Shown one piece after another: positions 1 to 10,920 of a stretch of 64,000 nt of DNA; position 1 is the first letter of the stretch; every line of letters starts with the position of its first letter. Below the pieces are notes generated by a model. That model ran no database searches. It was not told where the DNA came from and worked only from the letters and a program-made list of their open reading frames with translations. The DNA is from Pseudomonas sp. B33.4 (GTDB lineage Bacteria; Pseudomonadota; Gammaproteobacteria; Pseudomonadales; Pseudomonadaceae), in assembly GCF_034555375.1 (NCBI RefSeq), contig NZ_CP140706.1, positions 4,951,001-5,015,000 on the forward strand, given 5' to 3'. The position numbers and the translations under genes were made by a program.

Positions 1-2
1 TG

Positions 3-2786
3 CGGGCCAACAATGCCGAAATTGCCCTTGCCCGAGAGCTATTCCCTTCACTGGACGAGCAGGAGGCCAGTGATGTGATCTACGACTTGCCCGGCACTCT
101 GGCCGATGGCCGCGAGCAGCTGGCTCGCTGGCAGGCAGAGCTGATTCAAATGAAAGCCGATCTCACCTTTTGGGCACCACAGGTGCCGAGCAGTCACCCG
201 ATCACCGGCGACATATTCACAGCCATTGAGCTGTTCGACCAATACGCGGCCCGATCCGAGTTCGGCCAACAGCTGGAACGGTTATGGCGTCGCAGGTCGA
301 GCGAGTCCGGAATGCGCGAAGACATCTTCGAGTTCGATTTGAATTTCGTCGGCGATCTGCCCAGGCTGAGCATGGATACGACTCATGTCTCAAGTCTGAA
401 ACTCAAGGGTAACAGTGGCATTTCCGGCACCGCGCCCTTCATGGATCTGTTTACCCATGTGCACGTTCTGGAGCTGCAGAGAATTCCGCTGGGTGACATA
501 CCGCAATCCTTGGCCCATATGCCGGAACTCAAAGAACTCACCCTGAACCACTGCGACGTGACTCTCACGCCCGCCGGTCAGAGTGCGCTGGCTTCATTGA
601 GCGATCTTGAACTTCTGGACCTGAGCGACAACCCGCTGACGCTCGCGCCGGACCTGCAGTCCCTGCCGGCCATGCATGATATTCGCTTGTCCAATAGCGG
701 CATCTCGGCCCTGCCTGATGGAATCGCCAATCACCTGAACCTGAGAAACGCCCTGCTCGATGGCAACAGAATTAGCGTCCTGCCTGAAGCATTCTTCGCC
801 ATGAACCTGGACCTCGCCGATGGCGTCAACCTTGCCAGCAACCCTTTATCACTGGCCGCACGCGAGCGCATAAAAACGTATTACGTAGAAAGCGGTCGCG
901 ACTTTGGCGTATTGCCGGATGTAAGTGAACTGGTCCTGGCGCAGACACTGTTTCCATCACTGGACATCGACGATGCCAGCCACATGATCTACCACCTGCC
1001 CGGAACGTTGCAGGCCGGTGGCGCCCAATTGGCGAGCTGGGAAGTGGAAATCACTCAGATGGTCCGGGATCTCGGGGAATGGACCGAGCGCCTGCCGATC
1101 CGCGACCCGATGCGCGATCGACCGTGGAACGCGGTCGAAAGAGCGGTGGAACGGGCCAACAGGAAACATTTCAGTCTGACACTGGAAAGGTTCTGGCGTG
1201 GCAGAAACGCTGACAAAACCGAACTGCGGCTCAACACGCTCATCGCCGATGTGCCTTTCACCGGCGACCTACCGGAACTGACTGCCGATTTCAGCCATGT
1301 CACCCATTTGACCCTCCAGGGCACCGAAGCCCTGAATGCCCCAGATGGTTTCCTCGCCTGTTTCAGTGGATTGCGCAGCCTGGAGTTGCGCGGTCTCGAT
1401 CTGGGGCGATTTCCCTCGAGCCTGGCCCGTATGCAATCACTTGAAAAGTTGATGCTGAGCAGTTGCAGTGTCGTCTTCGACGCAACGGGCCAGTCAACAC
1501 TGTCCGCACTCACCCGATTGCAGACGATCGACATGTACAACAATCCATTGGGCGGTGTACCGGATTTCACGGCGCTGCAGGCGCTGACGTTTCTGGATCT
1601 TACCCGTACAGGCATTGATAGCATTCCCGCCGGGCTGGCTCAGTTGCCTCGGCTGGAAATCGCGCTGCTGAGTGAAAACACCATTGTGGAGTTGCCCGAG
1701 AATCTGAGCCCTTTCACCGGGCACGGCGTTGAGTTGGGCAGTAATCCCTTGTCCGCGGCGTCCCGAGACCGGGTGAAAGTCTATTTCCAGGCAAATGGTC
1801 ACGACCTCGGCGTACCGCCCGAGCGGGTGGATATCGAGCTGGCACAAACTCTCTATCCACAGCTCAACGGTGTAGATACCGTTGAACTCATCTATCGCTT
1901 GCCGGGCACACTCGCCGACGGACATCTGGAACTGCTGCGCCGGCAGACCGAGCTGACCACGCTGCTCAACGAACTTGCAGTATGGGCCGGCGAAGTGCCG
2001 CGCGATCCTGTTACGCAAACGCCGCTGGAAGGCGCTGCCCGTGCTCAGGAAAATGCCAACAGAACGTGGTTCAGGGACGGCCTGGAGCGTCGCTTGCGTG
2101 ATTTCCCGACAGGCCTGATGTCGACCGAGTTCATCTGCGATCTGTCATTCACCGGCGAGCTGCCGGCACTGATCGGGCGCTTCGACTATGTGCGCAAACT
2201 GACCCTGACAAGTACAGCGAACGTGCACCCCAGAGTTGACCGACTGCTTGAACTGTTCCCGAATCTGACAACGCTGGATATCCGGGCCTATCAACTCAAC
2301 GAAATTCCTTCCGTCGTCTTCAGCATGAACAATCTTGAAGATCTGGAGTTGCCTTATTGCCGAGTCGTCCTGAACCAGCAAACTGCCAACGCCCTGGCGA
2401 CCATGACAAACCTTCGATCGCTGGACTTGAGCAACAATCCGCTGGGCAGAGCACCCGATCTGAGAAATATGCAGAAATGCCGCTCTGTGCATCTGAGCAA
2501 CACCGGGCTTGGCGAGATACCCGCCGGACTGTTCGCTCTGCCAAATTTGATCTACGCCGACCTGGCCGGCAACGCCATTACCGAGCTACCCATGCAGCTA
2601 CCTTTTCATCCTGACGGTGTGGGTGCCACTTATGACTTCACAGGCAATCCGCTAAGCGCGGACAGCCAGCAACGCCTGGCGACTTACAACGAAGTGAATG
2701 AAGCACGCTTGCTTGAAAAGCGACGCAGACGGGAAAGCCTCGATCAGGCACTCGACAATTTCGAGGAGATGTCTTTTTCCGATTGA
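3..2786 (+). CDS. Modular leucine-rich-repeat protein (5' end outside window)
   Basis: The reading frame is open from the first bases of the window, and those codons (ELFPSLDEQEASDVIYDLPGT) match the inter-module linkers further down, so the gene starts upstream and only its C-terminal part (about 927 residues) is visible. Three modules of about 301-303 residues begin at VIYDLPGTL (nt 75), MIYHLPGTL (nt 984) and LIYRLPGTL (nt 1887). Each has a helical part with conserved LPGTL, a middle FTGDLP/FVGDLP strand, then 5-6 leucine-rich repeats (LxxLxLSxNPL type) closed by a GNPLS or SNPLS cap and a YxxxGxDxGV linker. The last module is followed by a basic tail (EKRRRR) and a stop. The module resembles the LRR part of the large NEL-type ubiquitin-ligase-like proteins of plant-associated Pseudomonas, but no NEL catalytic cysteine domain follows here. 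Function is not known; a protein-binding role is inferred from the LRRs. Confidence 0.85.
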   Translation, partial: RANNAEIALARELFPSLDEQEASDVIYDLPGTLADGREQLARWQAELIQMKADLTFWAPQVPSSHPITGDIFTAIELFDQYAARSEFGQQLERLWRRRSSESGMREDIFEFDLNFVGDLPRLSMDTTHVSSLKLKGNSGISGTAPFMDLFTHVHVLELQRIPLGDIPQSLAHMPELKELTLNHCDVTLTPAGQSALASLSDLELLDLSDNPLTLAPDLQSLPAMHDIRLSNSGISALPDGIANHLNLRNALLDGNRISVLPEAFFAMNLDLADGVNLASNPLSLAARERIKTYYVESGRDFGVLPDVSELVLAQTLFPSLDIDDASHMIYHLPGTLQAGGAQLASWEVEITQMVRDLGEWTERLPIRDPMRDRPWNAVERAVERANRKHFSLTLERFWRGRNADKTELRLNTLIADVPFTGDLPELTADFSHVTHLTLQGTEALNAPDGFLACFSGLRSLELRGLDLGRFPSSLARMQSLEKLMLSSCSVVFDATGQSTLSALTRLQTIDMYNNPLGGVPDFTALQALTFLDLTRTGIDSIPAGLAQLPRLEIALLSENTIVELPENLSPFTGHGVELGSNPLSAASRDRVKVYFQANGHDLGVPPERVDIELAQTLYPQLNGVDTVELIYRLPGTLADGHLELLRRQTELTTLLNELAVWAGEVPRDPVTQTPLEGAARAQENANRTWFRDGLERRLRDFPTGLMSTEFICDLSFTGELPALIGRFDYVRKLTLTSTANVHPRVDRLLELFPNLTTLDIRAYQLNEIPSVVFSMNNLEDLELPYCRVVLNQQTANALATMTNLRSLDLSNNPLGRAPDLRNMQKCRSVHLSNTGLGEIPAGLFALPNLIYADLAGNAITELPMQLPFHPDGVGATYDFTGNPLSADSQQRLATYNEVNEARLLEKRRRRESLDQALDNFEEMSFSD

Positions 2787-2842
2787 GCACAATGGTCAAC
2801 AACGTGGCAGTCATCGCTGTTCTGCGACGACCTGGTCACCTG

Positions 2843-3835
2843 TTAGCCACGTTCAGGCGGCACCGACGACAATTCGAACGGGCTGCTGCTGCGCCGCTGG
2901 TTGCGATCTTCCCGCGGCGTGGCGCCGAAGAAATTGCGGTAGGCGCTGGAGAAATGCGGGCCTGAGGAGAAGCCACACGACAGGCCGATCTGGATGATCG
3001 ACTTGCTGGTTTGCATCAACATCTGCCGGGCCTTGTTCAGGCGCAGTTCCAGGTAGTACTGGCTCGGCACACGGTTGAGGTATTGCTTGAAGATCCGTTC
3101 CAACTGGCGACGGGATACGCACACGTGCTGGGCGATTTCGTCAGTAGTCAGCGGCTCTTCGATGTTGGCTTCCATCAGCAACACCGCTTGGGTGAGCTTC
3201 GGATGACTGGAGCCGAGGCGGTTCTGCAACGGGATGCGCTGACGCTCGCCACCCTCGCGGATGCGCTCAACGACCAGTTCTTCCGAGACCGCACCGGCCA
3301 GTTCCGCACCGTGATCACGGGCGAGTACCGCCAGCAACAGATCGAGCACCGACATGCCGCCGCACGCGGTCAGGCGATCGCGATCCCAGTCGAACAGATG
3401 ACTGGTGGCGATGACTTTCGGGAAGCGCTCGGCAAAATCGTCCTGCCAGCGCCAGTGCACCGCGGCGCGATAACCGTCGAGCAAACCGAGTTGCGCCAAC
3501 GGGTAGACACCGGCGGACAAACCGCCGATGACCGTGCCGGCACGCACCAGTTGCTTGAGCGCACTGCTGAGTGCCGGGGCAAGTGTGGTCGGTGGCTCGT
3601 CAGCGAGCAGGAACAGTTTCTGGAAGTTTTCGAGCTTGCCGGTCCAGGCCTCACCGGGCAATTGCCAGGCGCCTTCGGCCCCAGTTCCTGTAATGGCTTC
3701 GGCCTGCAGGAACGACAGTTCGTAGACCACGTCCGGGTGCACACGCTGAGCAACACGCAAGGCTTCCTCCGCCAGCGCCAGCGTCAACGCTTTAGTGCTG
3801 GGCCAAATCAGGAAACCAATTCGATGGGCAGTCAT
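2843..3835 (-). CDS. argR: ArgR, AraC-family arginine-responsive regulator
   Basis: A 330-residue protein with an N-terminal DJ-1/PfpI-like sensing domain (about residues 1-190, starting MTAHRIGFLIWPSTKALTL) and a C-terminal AraC double helix-turn-helix (about residues 215-310; LTTDEIAQHVCVSRRQLERI and the second helix pair near IIQIGLSCGFSSGPHFSSAY). In Pseudomonas ArgR activates arginine catabolism and uptake genes and represses biosynthesis in response to arginine. It is the last gene of the aotJQMOP-argR cluster, as in P. aeruginosa, separated from aotP by 246 bp holding a REP palindrome. I chose the ATG at 3835 because homologues begin MT.xRIGFLIWP; an in-frame ATG 13 codons upstream would add an atypical extension. 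Confidence 0.95.
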   Translation of the reverse strand: MTAHRIGFLIWPSTKALTLALAEEALRVAQRVHPDVVYELSFLQAEAITGTGAEGAWQLPGEAWTGKLENFQKLFLLADEPPTTLAPALSSALKQLVRAGTVIGGLSAGVYPLAQLGLLDGYRAAVHWRWQDDFAERFPKVIATSHLFDWDRDRLTACGGMSVLDLLLAVLARDHGAELAGAVSEELVVERIREGGERQRIPLQNRLGSSHPKLTQAVLLMEANIEEPLTTDEIAQHVCVSRRQLERIFKQYLNRVPSQYYLELRLNKARQMLMQTSKSIIQIGLSCGFSSGPHFSSAYRNFFGATPREDRNQRRSSSPFELSSVPPERG

Positions 3836-3927
3836 GGGCGGGCAATCCGAAACGAGGAACAGTGATGAAGGCATGGGCCAATGCTAGCCCGTAAATGAAC
3901 ACAAATCTTGAGACCAGCACCGATCAA

Positions 3928-4016
3928 CTGTAGGAGCTGTCGAGTGAAACGAGGCTGCGATCTTTTGATCTTGTTGTTGAAGATCAAAAGATCGCAGCCT
4001 TCGGCAGCTCCTACAG
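3928..4016. repeat. REP-type palindrome (GCTGCGATCTTTTGATC class)
   Basis: A near-perfect inverted repeat of about 40-nt arms: CTGTAGGAGCTG and GGCTGCGATCTTTTGATC on the left are mirrored by GATCAAAAGATCGCAGCC and CAGCTCCTACAG on the right. Close copies lie at 11033-11118 and 37227-37312. It sits between aotP and argR and could fold in the mRNA and separate expression of the two genes. Confidence 0.9.
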
Positions 4017-4081
4017 GAAATTGAAGCCAGCCTTCAGGTTGCGAAGCATGCACTATCTCGGTGCACAACGGCAGCCCTGAA

Positions 4082-4846
4082 TTATTTCAAGCTGCCCGAG
4101 AGGAATTGCTGCAAACGTTCCGATTGCGGATTGACCAGCACTTCACGCGGGTTGCCGCTCTCTTCAACAACACCTTTGTGCAGGAACACCAACTGGTTCG
4201 ACACTTCACGGGCAAAACCCATTTCGTGCGTAACCACAACCATGGTGCGACCTTCCTGCGCCAGCGCTTGCATGACTTTCAGCACGTCGCCCACCAGTTC
4301 CGGGTCGAGGGCCGAGGTCGGTTCGTCGAACAGCATCACTTCCGGCTCCATCGCCAGCGCACGGGCAATCGCCACACGCTGCTGTTCGCCACCGGACATG
4401 TGCCCAGGGAAAGCATCCTTACGATGGGCCACGCCGACCTTGTTCAGGTAGTGCTCGGCTTTCTCGCGGGCTTCAGCCTTGGACACGCCGAGTACATGCA
4501 CCGGCGCTTCCATGATGTTTTCCAGCGCGGTCATGTGCGACCACAGGTTGAAATGCTGGAACACCATCGACAGGCGCGAACGCATGCGTTGCAGCTGCTT
4601 CGGATCAGCGGCCTTCAGCGCGCCGTCCTTGTTCGCTACCAGTTTCAGCTCTTCGTTGTTGAGCAGAATCTTGCCCGCGTGCGGCTGCTCGAGCAGGTTG
4701 ATGCAGCGCAGGAAAGTACTTTTGCCGGAGCCACTGGAGCCGATGATGCTGATCACATCGCCGGCTGCCGCTTTCAGGGACACGCCCTTGAGCACTTCGT
4801 GACTGCCATAGCGTTTATGCAGGTCTTGGACTTCAAGTTTGTACAT
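4082..4846 (-). CDS. aotP: AotP, arginine/ornithine ABC transporter ATPase
   Basis: A 254-residue ABC ATPase of the polar-amino-acid family (HisP/ArtP type). It shows Walker A GSSGSGKST (residues 36-44), the signature SGGEQQRVAIARAL, Walker B VMLFDEPTSALD and the switch histidine in VVVTHEMGFA. It would energise import of arginine and ornithine through the AotQ/AotM permeases at the inner membrane. The start MYKLEVQDL was chosen; a start five codons upstream is possible but the family begins with YKL.V.DLHK. It follows aotO by 27 bp in the aot operon. Confidence 0.95.
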   Translation of the reverse strand: MYKLEVQDLHKRYGSHEVLKGVSLKAAAGDVISIIGSSGSGKSTFLRCINLLEQPHAGKILLNNEELKLVANKDGALKAADPKQLQRMRSRLSMVFQHFNLWSHMTALENIMEAPVHVLGVSKAEAREKAEHYLNKVGVAHRKDAFPGHMSGGEQQRVAIARALAMEPEVMLFDEPTSALDPELVGDVLKVMQALAQEGRTMVVVTHEMGFAREVSNQLVFLHKGVVEESGNPREVLVNPQSERLQQFLSGSLK

Positions 4847-4873
4847 GCGGTCGGTTCTCACAAAAACAGTCAG

Positions 4874-5986
4874 TCAGTCGTTGAGCAAGCGCCCGTGACG
4901 CAGCGCTTCGCGCCCCGCCACCTTGGCCAGCCAGAAACCGGGTTGGGCATAACGCAGCCGTTCAATGGCAAACAGCACCCCGGAGGTACCAGCACATACC
5001 GTGCTGACCCGATCGGACAGAGGATCAATCACTTCAAAAATCTCGTCGCCCGCCTCGACCCATTCGCCAGGCTTGCGCAGAAAACTCACCACGCCCGGAT
5101 GTGGCGCGAACAGCAACTCGGTGCCTTCGAACGGCATGCCTTCACAGGCTTCGTGCGCCGGTTTCGGCCACTCGCCAGTGATCAAACCTTGCTCGGCGAG
5201 GAACGCCAGAATGCCCTCAGCATACGCGCAAGCTTCGGCGCGACCGGTATCGGCCTGACCGCCCAGCTCAATGGTCGTGGCCAGACACACCAACGGAATC
5301 TGCGCATCAGGGAACTGCCGCGACAGACGCAACCACGGCAACGAGCACGCTTCATCGAACGAACTGCCGCCGGAATCTTCCGCGAGCAATCCGACCTTCA
5401 CATTCAGGTGCGCAGCCAGCGAACGCCACTGCGGCCAGTGCTGCGGCAATGCGTACATGTGCAACGCGGCTTCGGCATCGCAATGCAGATCAAGCACCAC
5501 ATCGGCGGTGCAGGCATGGCTGAGCAACACGCGCTGCATGCCTTGCAACTGGCTGCTTGCCTCCGGCAATGCCGCCAGATGATCAGCCATGGCCTGACGG
5601 ATCAGGCGCACATTGGCGTGCGGATCATCACCGAGACTCTCGGCCAGCGCGGCCGCAACCGGCGCGCTCAGCTCAACGAAATCACGGTTGAAATTCTTGC
5701 CGCTGCCCGCCTCGAAACGTCCCTGGTGATTGCCTTGCAGCAACTGCCCGAGACCCAACGGGTTGGCGACTGGCACCAGCTCGATGACACCGTTGAGCAG
5801 GCCTTTGGCTTCGAGTTCACCGAGGCGCTTTTTCAGCTCCCAAGCGGTGCGCATGCCCGGCAATTCGTCAGCGTGCAGACTGGCCTGAATGTAGGCCTTG
5901 CGCTCGCCGTGGCCAAAGCGGAACACCGAAATTTTGCGCTCGCTGCCCAAATGGCTCCACGGCAATACGTGGTCGATGCGTTCCAT
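4874..5986 (-). CDS. aotO: AotO, succinylglutamate desuccinylase/aspartoacylase-family protein
   Basis: A 370-residue M14-type zinc hydrolase of the AstE/AspA group. Visible metal ligands are H38 and E41 (SLHADELPG) and the histidine in VVLDLHCDAE near residue 168; TIELGG near residue 240 holds the expected catalytic glutamate. The C-terminal part (about residues 280-350) resembles a biotinyl/lipoyl-like barrel (GVVSFLRKPGEWVEAGDEIFEV). AotO lies inside the arginine-uptake operon of pseudomonads, but it was reported not to be needed for transport, and its substrate is unclear. Only one base separates it from aotM upstream, so it is probably translated from the same message. Confidence 0.9.
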   Translation of the reverse strand: MERIDHVLPWSHLGSERKISVFRFGHGERKAYIQASLHADELPGMRTAWELKKRLGELEAKGLLNGVIELVPVANPLGLGQLLQGNHQGRFEAGSGKNFNRDFVELSAPVAAALAESLGDDPHANVRLIRQAMADHLAALPEASSQLQGMQRVLLSHACTADVVLDLHCDAEAALHMYALPQHWPQWRSLAAHLNVKVGLLAEDSGGSSFDEACSLPWLRLSRQFPDAQIPLVCLATTIELGGQADTGRAEACAYAEGILAFLAEQGLITGEWPKPAHEACEGMPFEGTELLFAPHPGVVSFLRKPGEWVEAGDEIFEVIDPLSDRVSTVCAGTSGVLFAIERLRYAQPGFWLAKVAGREALRHGRLLND

Positions 5987-5987
5987 A

Positions 5988-6686
5988 TCAGTGCTTCCGC
6001 GGGGCCAGGTAGCTCAACCAGCGACGCTCGGCCAGTTTGAACAGCTTGACCAGAATGAACGTCAGGCACAGGTAGAACACGCCAGCGGTGATGTACGCCT
6101 CGAACGGCAGATAGAACTGTGCGTTGACGGTACGTGCCGCGCCGGTGATGTCGATCAAGGTCACGATGGAGGCCAGACTGGTGGTCTGCAGCATCATGAT
6201 CACTTCGTTGCTGTACTGCGGCAGCGCCCGGCGCAGGGCCGATGGCAGCAGGATGCGCTTGTACAGTTTGAAGCGCGACATGCCCATGGCTTTCGCCGCT
6301 TCGATCTCACCGTTCGGCGTGGCCTTGAGGCTGCCGGCGATGATTTCCGCGGTGTAGGCGCTGGTGTTGACCGCGAAGGCCAGGCACGCACAGAACGTTG
6401 CGCTGGACAGCCATGGCCACAAGAAGCTTTCGCGGACCGCTTCGAACTGCGCCAGACCGTAGTAGATCAGGAACAGCTGCACCAGCATCGGCGTGCCACG
6501 GATCACGTAGGTGTAAAGCCACGCCGCACCGTTGACGACCGGGTTCTTCGAGACGCGCATCAGCCCCAGCGGCAGTGCCGCCAGCAGACCGAAAAACAGC
6601 GACAGTGCGAGCAGTTTGAGGGTGGTCAACAGCCCGCCGAGGTACAGCGGCATGGCCTCCCAAATGACGTTGTAGTCGAAGATCAT
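5988..6686 (-). CDS. aotM: AotM, arginine/ornithine ABC transporter permease
   Basis: A 232-residue HisM-type inner-membrane permease with about five hydrophobic segments and the EAA loop (EIEAAKAMGMSRFKLYKRI LLPSALRRALPQ region, about residues 130-165) that contacts the ATPase. It pairs with AotQ as the second half of the heterodimeric channel for arginine and ornithine. Its ATG overlaps the aotQ stop codon by four bases (ATGA), showing translational coupling. Confidence 0.95.
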   Translation of the reverse strand: MIFDYNVIWEAMPLYLGGLLTTLKLLALSLFFGLLAALPLGLMRVSKNPVVNGAAWLYTYVIRGTPMLVQLFLIYYGLAQFEAVRESFLWPWLSSATFCACLAFAVNTSAYTAEIIAGSLKATPNGEIEAAKAMGMSRFKLYKRILLPSALRRALPQYSNEVIMMLQTTSLASIVTLIDITGAARTVNAQFYLPFEAYITAGVFYLCLTFILVKLFKLAERRWLSYLAPRKH

Positions 6687-7372
6687 AGATCAGCCGCCCT
6701 TACGCCTACCGAGTAGCGCTTCTCAAGTTGACGCAGAATCAGCAACGAAACACTGGTGATCACCAGGTACATCGCCGCCACTGCGAGGAAGAAGGTGAAA
6801 GGCTCGCGGGTGGCATCTGCCGCCTGCTTGGCCTTGAACATCATGTCTTGCAGACCGACCACGGAAATCAGCGCGGTCGCCTTGGTCAGTACCAGCCAGT
6901 TGTTGGTGAAGCCAGGAATCGCCAGACGAATCATCTGCGGCACCATCACCCGGAAGAACACCTGAAAACTGCTCATGCCGTATGCCATGCCCGCTTCGGC
7001 CTGACCTTTAGGGATCGCCATGAACGCGCCACGGAAGGTTTCCGACAGGTACGCACCGAAGATGAAACCGAGGGTGCCGATACCGGCGGCCAGTGGATTC
7101 AGGTCGATGTAGTCGTCATAGCCGAGCATCGGTGCGACGCGGTTGAGCAAGTCCTGACCGCCGTAGAAGATCAGCAGGATCAGCACCAGATCGGGAATCC
7201 CGCGGATCACCGTGGAATACAGATCGCCCAGCCAGGCCAGCCAGCGCACCGGCGACAGGCGCAACGCAACACCGATCAGCCCGAGAACGATGGCCAGAGC
7301 CATGGACGACAAGGCGAGCTGAAGCGTCAGCCATGCGCCATCGAGGATGACAGCCCCGTAGCCTTTCAACAT
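6683..7372 (-). CDS. aotQ: AotQ, arginine/ornithine ABC transporter permease
   Basis: A 229-residue HisQ-type permease: about five membrane segments, and an EAA motif (GQAEAGMAYGMSSFQVFFRV region, about residues 135-155). With AotM it would form the membrane channel of the basic-amino-acid importer. It is the second gene of the operon, 91 bp after aotJ, with a strong hairpin in the gap that should lower permease expression relative to the binding protein. Confidence 0.95.
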   Translation of the reverse strand: MLKGYGAVILDGAWLTLQLALSSMALAIVLGLIGVALRLSPVRWLAWLGDLYSTVIRGIPDLVLILLIFYGGQDLLNRVAPMLGYDDYIDLNPLAAGIGTLGFIFGAYLSETFRGAFMAIPKGQAEAGMAYGMSSFQVFFRVMVPQMIRLAIPGFTNNWLVLTKATALISVVGLQDMMFKAKQAADATREPFTFFLAVAAMYLVITSVSLLILRQLEKRYSVGVRAADL

Positions 7373-7401
7373 GATTCAGGTCCTCGAAAGTTGGGATGAA
7401 A

Positions 7402-7442
7402 AAATGGCGCAAACCGCAGAGATCCTGTTGCTTGCGCCATTT
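7402..7442 (-). terminator. Intercistronic hairpin between aotJ and aotQ
   Basis: An 11-bp perfect stem (AAATGGCGCAA paired with TTGCGCCATTT) encloses a 19-nt loop in the 91-bp gap between aotJ and aotQ. Such hairpins after binding-protein genes usually stabilise the upstream message or terminate part of the transcription. The run of T/A next to the stem is compatible with partial termination. Confidence 0.7.
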
Positions 7443-7463
7443 CGGACTTGTCGCAGAGACGTG

Positions 7464-8237
7464 TTACTTGCCGTAGATATCGAAGGCGAAGTACTTGTCC
7501 TGGATTGCTTTGTATTTGCCATTTTCGCGAATGGCCGCGATGGCCGCGTTGATCTTGTCTTTCAGGGCGTCGCCCTTGCGCACTGCAATGCCTACGCCGT
7601 CGCCGAAGTATTTGACGTCGGTGAACGCCGGGCCTGCGAAGGCGAAACCTTTGCCGGCGTCGGTGTTGAGGAAGCCATCTTGCAGCAGGGTAGCGTCAGC
7701 CACGGTACCGTCGAGGCGACCAGCGGCCACGTCGAGGTAGATTTCGTTCTGCGAGCCGTACGGCTTGATCTCGGCACCCAGTGGAGCCAGAACTTCGCGG
7801 GCGAAACGCTCGTGGATCGAACCACGCTGTACGCCGATGTTCTTGCCCTTCAGCTCGCTCAGGTTTTCGCTGACCTGAGTACCGGCCTTCATGACCAGAC
7901 GTGCCGGGGTGTTGTAGTACTTGTTGGTGAAGTCGACCGACTTCTTGCGGTCTTCGGTGATCGACATCGACGACAGGATTGCGTCGATCTTGCGCACTTT
8001 CAGTGCCGGGATCAGACCGTCGAACTCTTGCTCGACCCACACACACTTGACCTGCATCTGCTCGCACAGAGCGTTGCCGATGTCGTAGTCGAAACCAACG
8101 ATGCTGCCATCCGGTGCTTTCGAGGCGAACGGAGGGTAAGCCGCTTCGATACCGATCTTCAGAGGTTTTTCGTCAGCGAAGGCGTTCATCGACAGCACGG
8201 ACAGTGCCAGGGCGCCAAGCAGCACAAGTTTCTTCAT
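7464..8237 (-). CDS. aotJ: AotJ, arginine/ornithine periplasmic binding protein
   Basis: A 257-residue type-2 periplasmic binding protein. A signal peptide of about 22 residues ([21 protein letters not shown]) is followed by the family-3 solute-binding core ([43 protein letters not shown]). It captures arginine/ornithine and delivers it to AotQM. The start at 8237 is fixed by the signal peptide; the longer open frame upstream (46 codons) is not signal-like. A GGAG ribosome site lies 7-10 nt upstream. It is the promoter-proximal gene of the operon. Confidence 0.95.
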   Translation of the reverse strand: MKKLVLLGALALSVLSMNAFADEKPLKIGIEAAYPPFASKAPDGSIVGFDYDIGNALCEQMQVKCVWVEQEFDGLIPALKVRKIDAILSSMSITEDRKKSVDFTNKYYNTPARLVMKAGTQVSENLSELKGKNIGVQRGSIHERFAREVLAPLGAEIKPYGSQNEIYLDVAAGRLDGTVADATLLQDGFLNTDAGKGFAFAGPAFTDVKYFGDGVGIAVRKGDALKDKINAAIAAIRENGKYKAIQDKYFAFDIYGK

Positions 8238-8420
8238 CTTGGGACTCCATCGGTAAAGGGCAAAAACGGCAGAGTGAGCGACAGCCCAATATGCGAATGG
8301 GTGAAACGGGAAATCGGTTGCTGCATCGGTGGGAAATTTCCCATTGAAACCGAAGGAGGTTTCAACGTCAGCCACGATGAGCGAGTGATCGGCATTCTAA
8401 CGACAGGCCCGAAGCCGATA

Positions 8421-8436
8421 TTTCTTCAATGCGACA
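8421..8436 (-). promoter_or_regulatory. Candidate ArgR-binding half-site upstream of aotJ
   Basis: On the minus strand the sequence TGTCGC, eight bases, then AA matches the published Pseudomonas ArgR half-site TGTCGC-N8-AA exactly. A second half-site 21 bp further upstream keeps the AA pair at the right spacing but not the TGTCGC core. It lies about 185 bp before the aotJ start, as expected for activation by ArgR encoded in the same operon. Confidence 0.5.
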
Positions 8437-8788
8437 ACTAATTACAGATGCACAGAGAAAGCGACTTTGGCACATTGACAGCCCTGCAATTTCATGCAAG
8501 AGCGAAAGACAGTGAACCGATCTATGCTGCAAATTGCGGGCCTATTATTCGCAAACCCTTCTAATCCGGCAAGCGCAGCGTTGTGTCTTATTTTTCACCG
8601 GGGGTTTCGAGGCTCTAAAACGGGGCAATGCGTTTCCCTTTGCCCCGTCGCGGGGCGGGCGGTTACACATTCGGTTACGTGAAAGGCGGCGGGTAACAGT
8701 GGGAAATGTCTTACGGGGTAGATCGATAATTATTGGTTGGGTGGTCTTGTGTTCCGACAGTGGACTACACAGTTGCCTGACAGATTGC

Positions 8789-8884
8789 TATCGCTGGCAA
8801 GCCAGCTCCCACAGGGATATGCGGCGAAGCTGAAATTTCCGACACACCACAAAACCTGTGGGAGCTGGCTTGCCAGCGATGAGG
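8789..8884. repeat. REP doublet (GTGGGAGCTGGCTTGCCAGCGA class)
   Basis: Two inverted copies of a 28-30-nt palindromic unit: ATCGCTGGCAAGCCAGCTCC at 8789 and its complement ending at 8884, separated by about 40 nt. The core TGGCTTGCCA is itself a palindrome. The same class recurs at 27971, 51100 and 57853. Confidence 0.9.
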
Positions 8885-8914
8885 CCGGTCAGATCACCCC
8901 AAAATCTCCAGACA

Positions 8915-8951
8915 CAAAAAAGCCCCGCCCGGCATCACCGGACAGGGCTTC
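8915..8951 (-). terminator. Rho-independent terminator of acsA
   Basis: On the minus strand a GC-rich stem (AGCCCTGTCCGG with CCGGGCGGGGCT, loop TGATG) is followed by a run of T. It starts 14 nt after the acsA stop codon. Confidence 0.85.
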
Positions 8952-8964
8952 TGTGAATCATTAC

Positions 8965-10920
<1,956 letters not shown>

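Larger units (their letters stand above)
8238..8964. other. Gene-free region between aotJ and acsA
   Basis: This 727-bp gap carries the aotJ promoter region (8240-8450, including the ArgR-like site), a stretch at 8490-8780 in which I see no gene, an inverted REP pair (8789-8884) and the acsA terminator (8915-8951). Short open frames in it have no recognisable domain, and I do not call them. Confidence 0.6.

Noticed and set aside
4061..6040. Long plus-strand open frame of 659 residues opposite aotP and aotO
   Set aside because: It is the shadow of the real minus-strand ABC transporter genes; its protein is histidine/arginine/glutamine-rich without domains.
8494..8833. Overlapping short open frames in the gap before acsA
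   Set aside because: They overlap each other, lack ribosome sites and run into the REP doublet.
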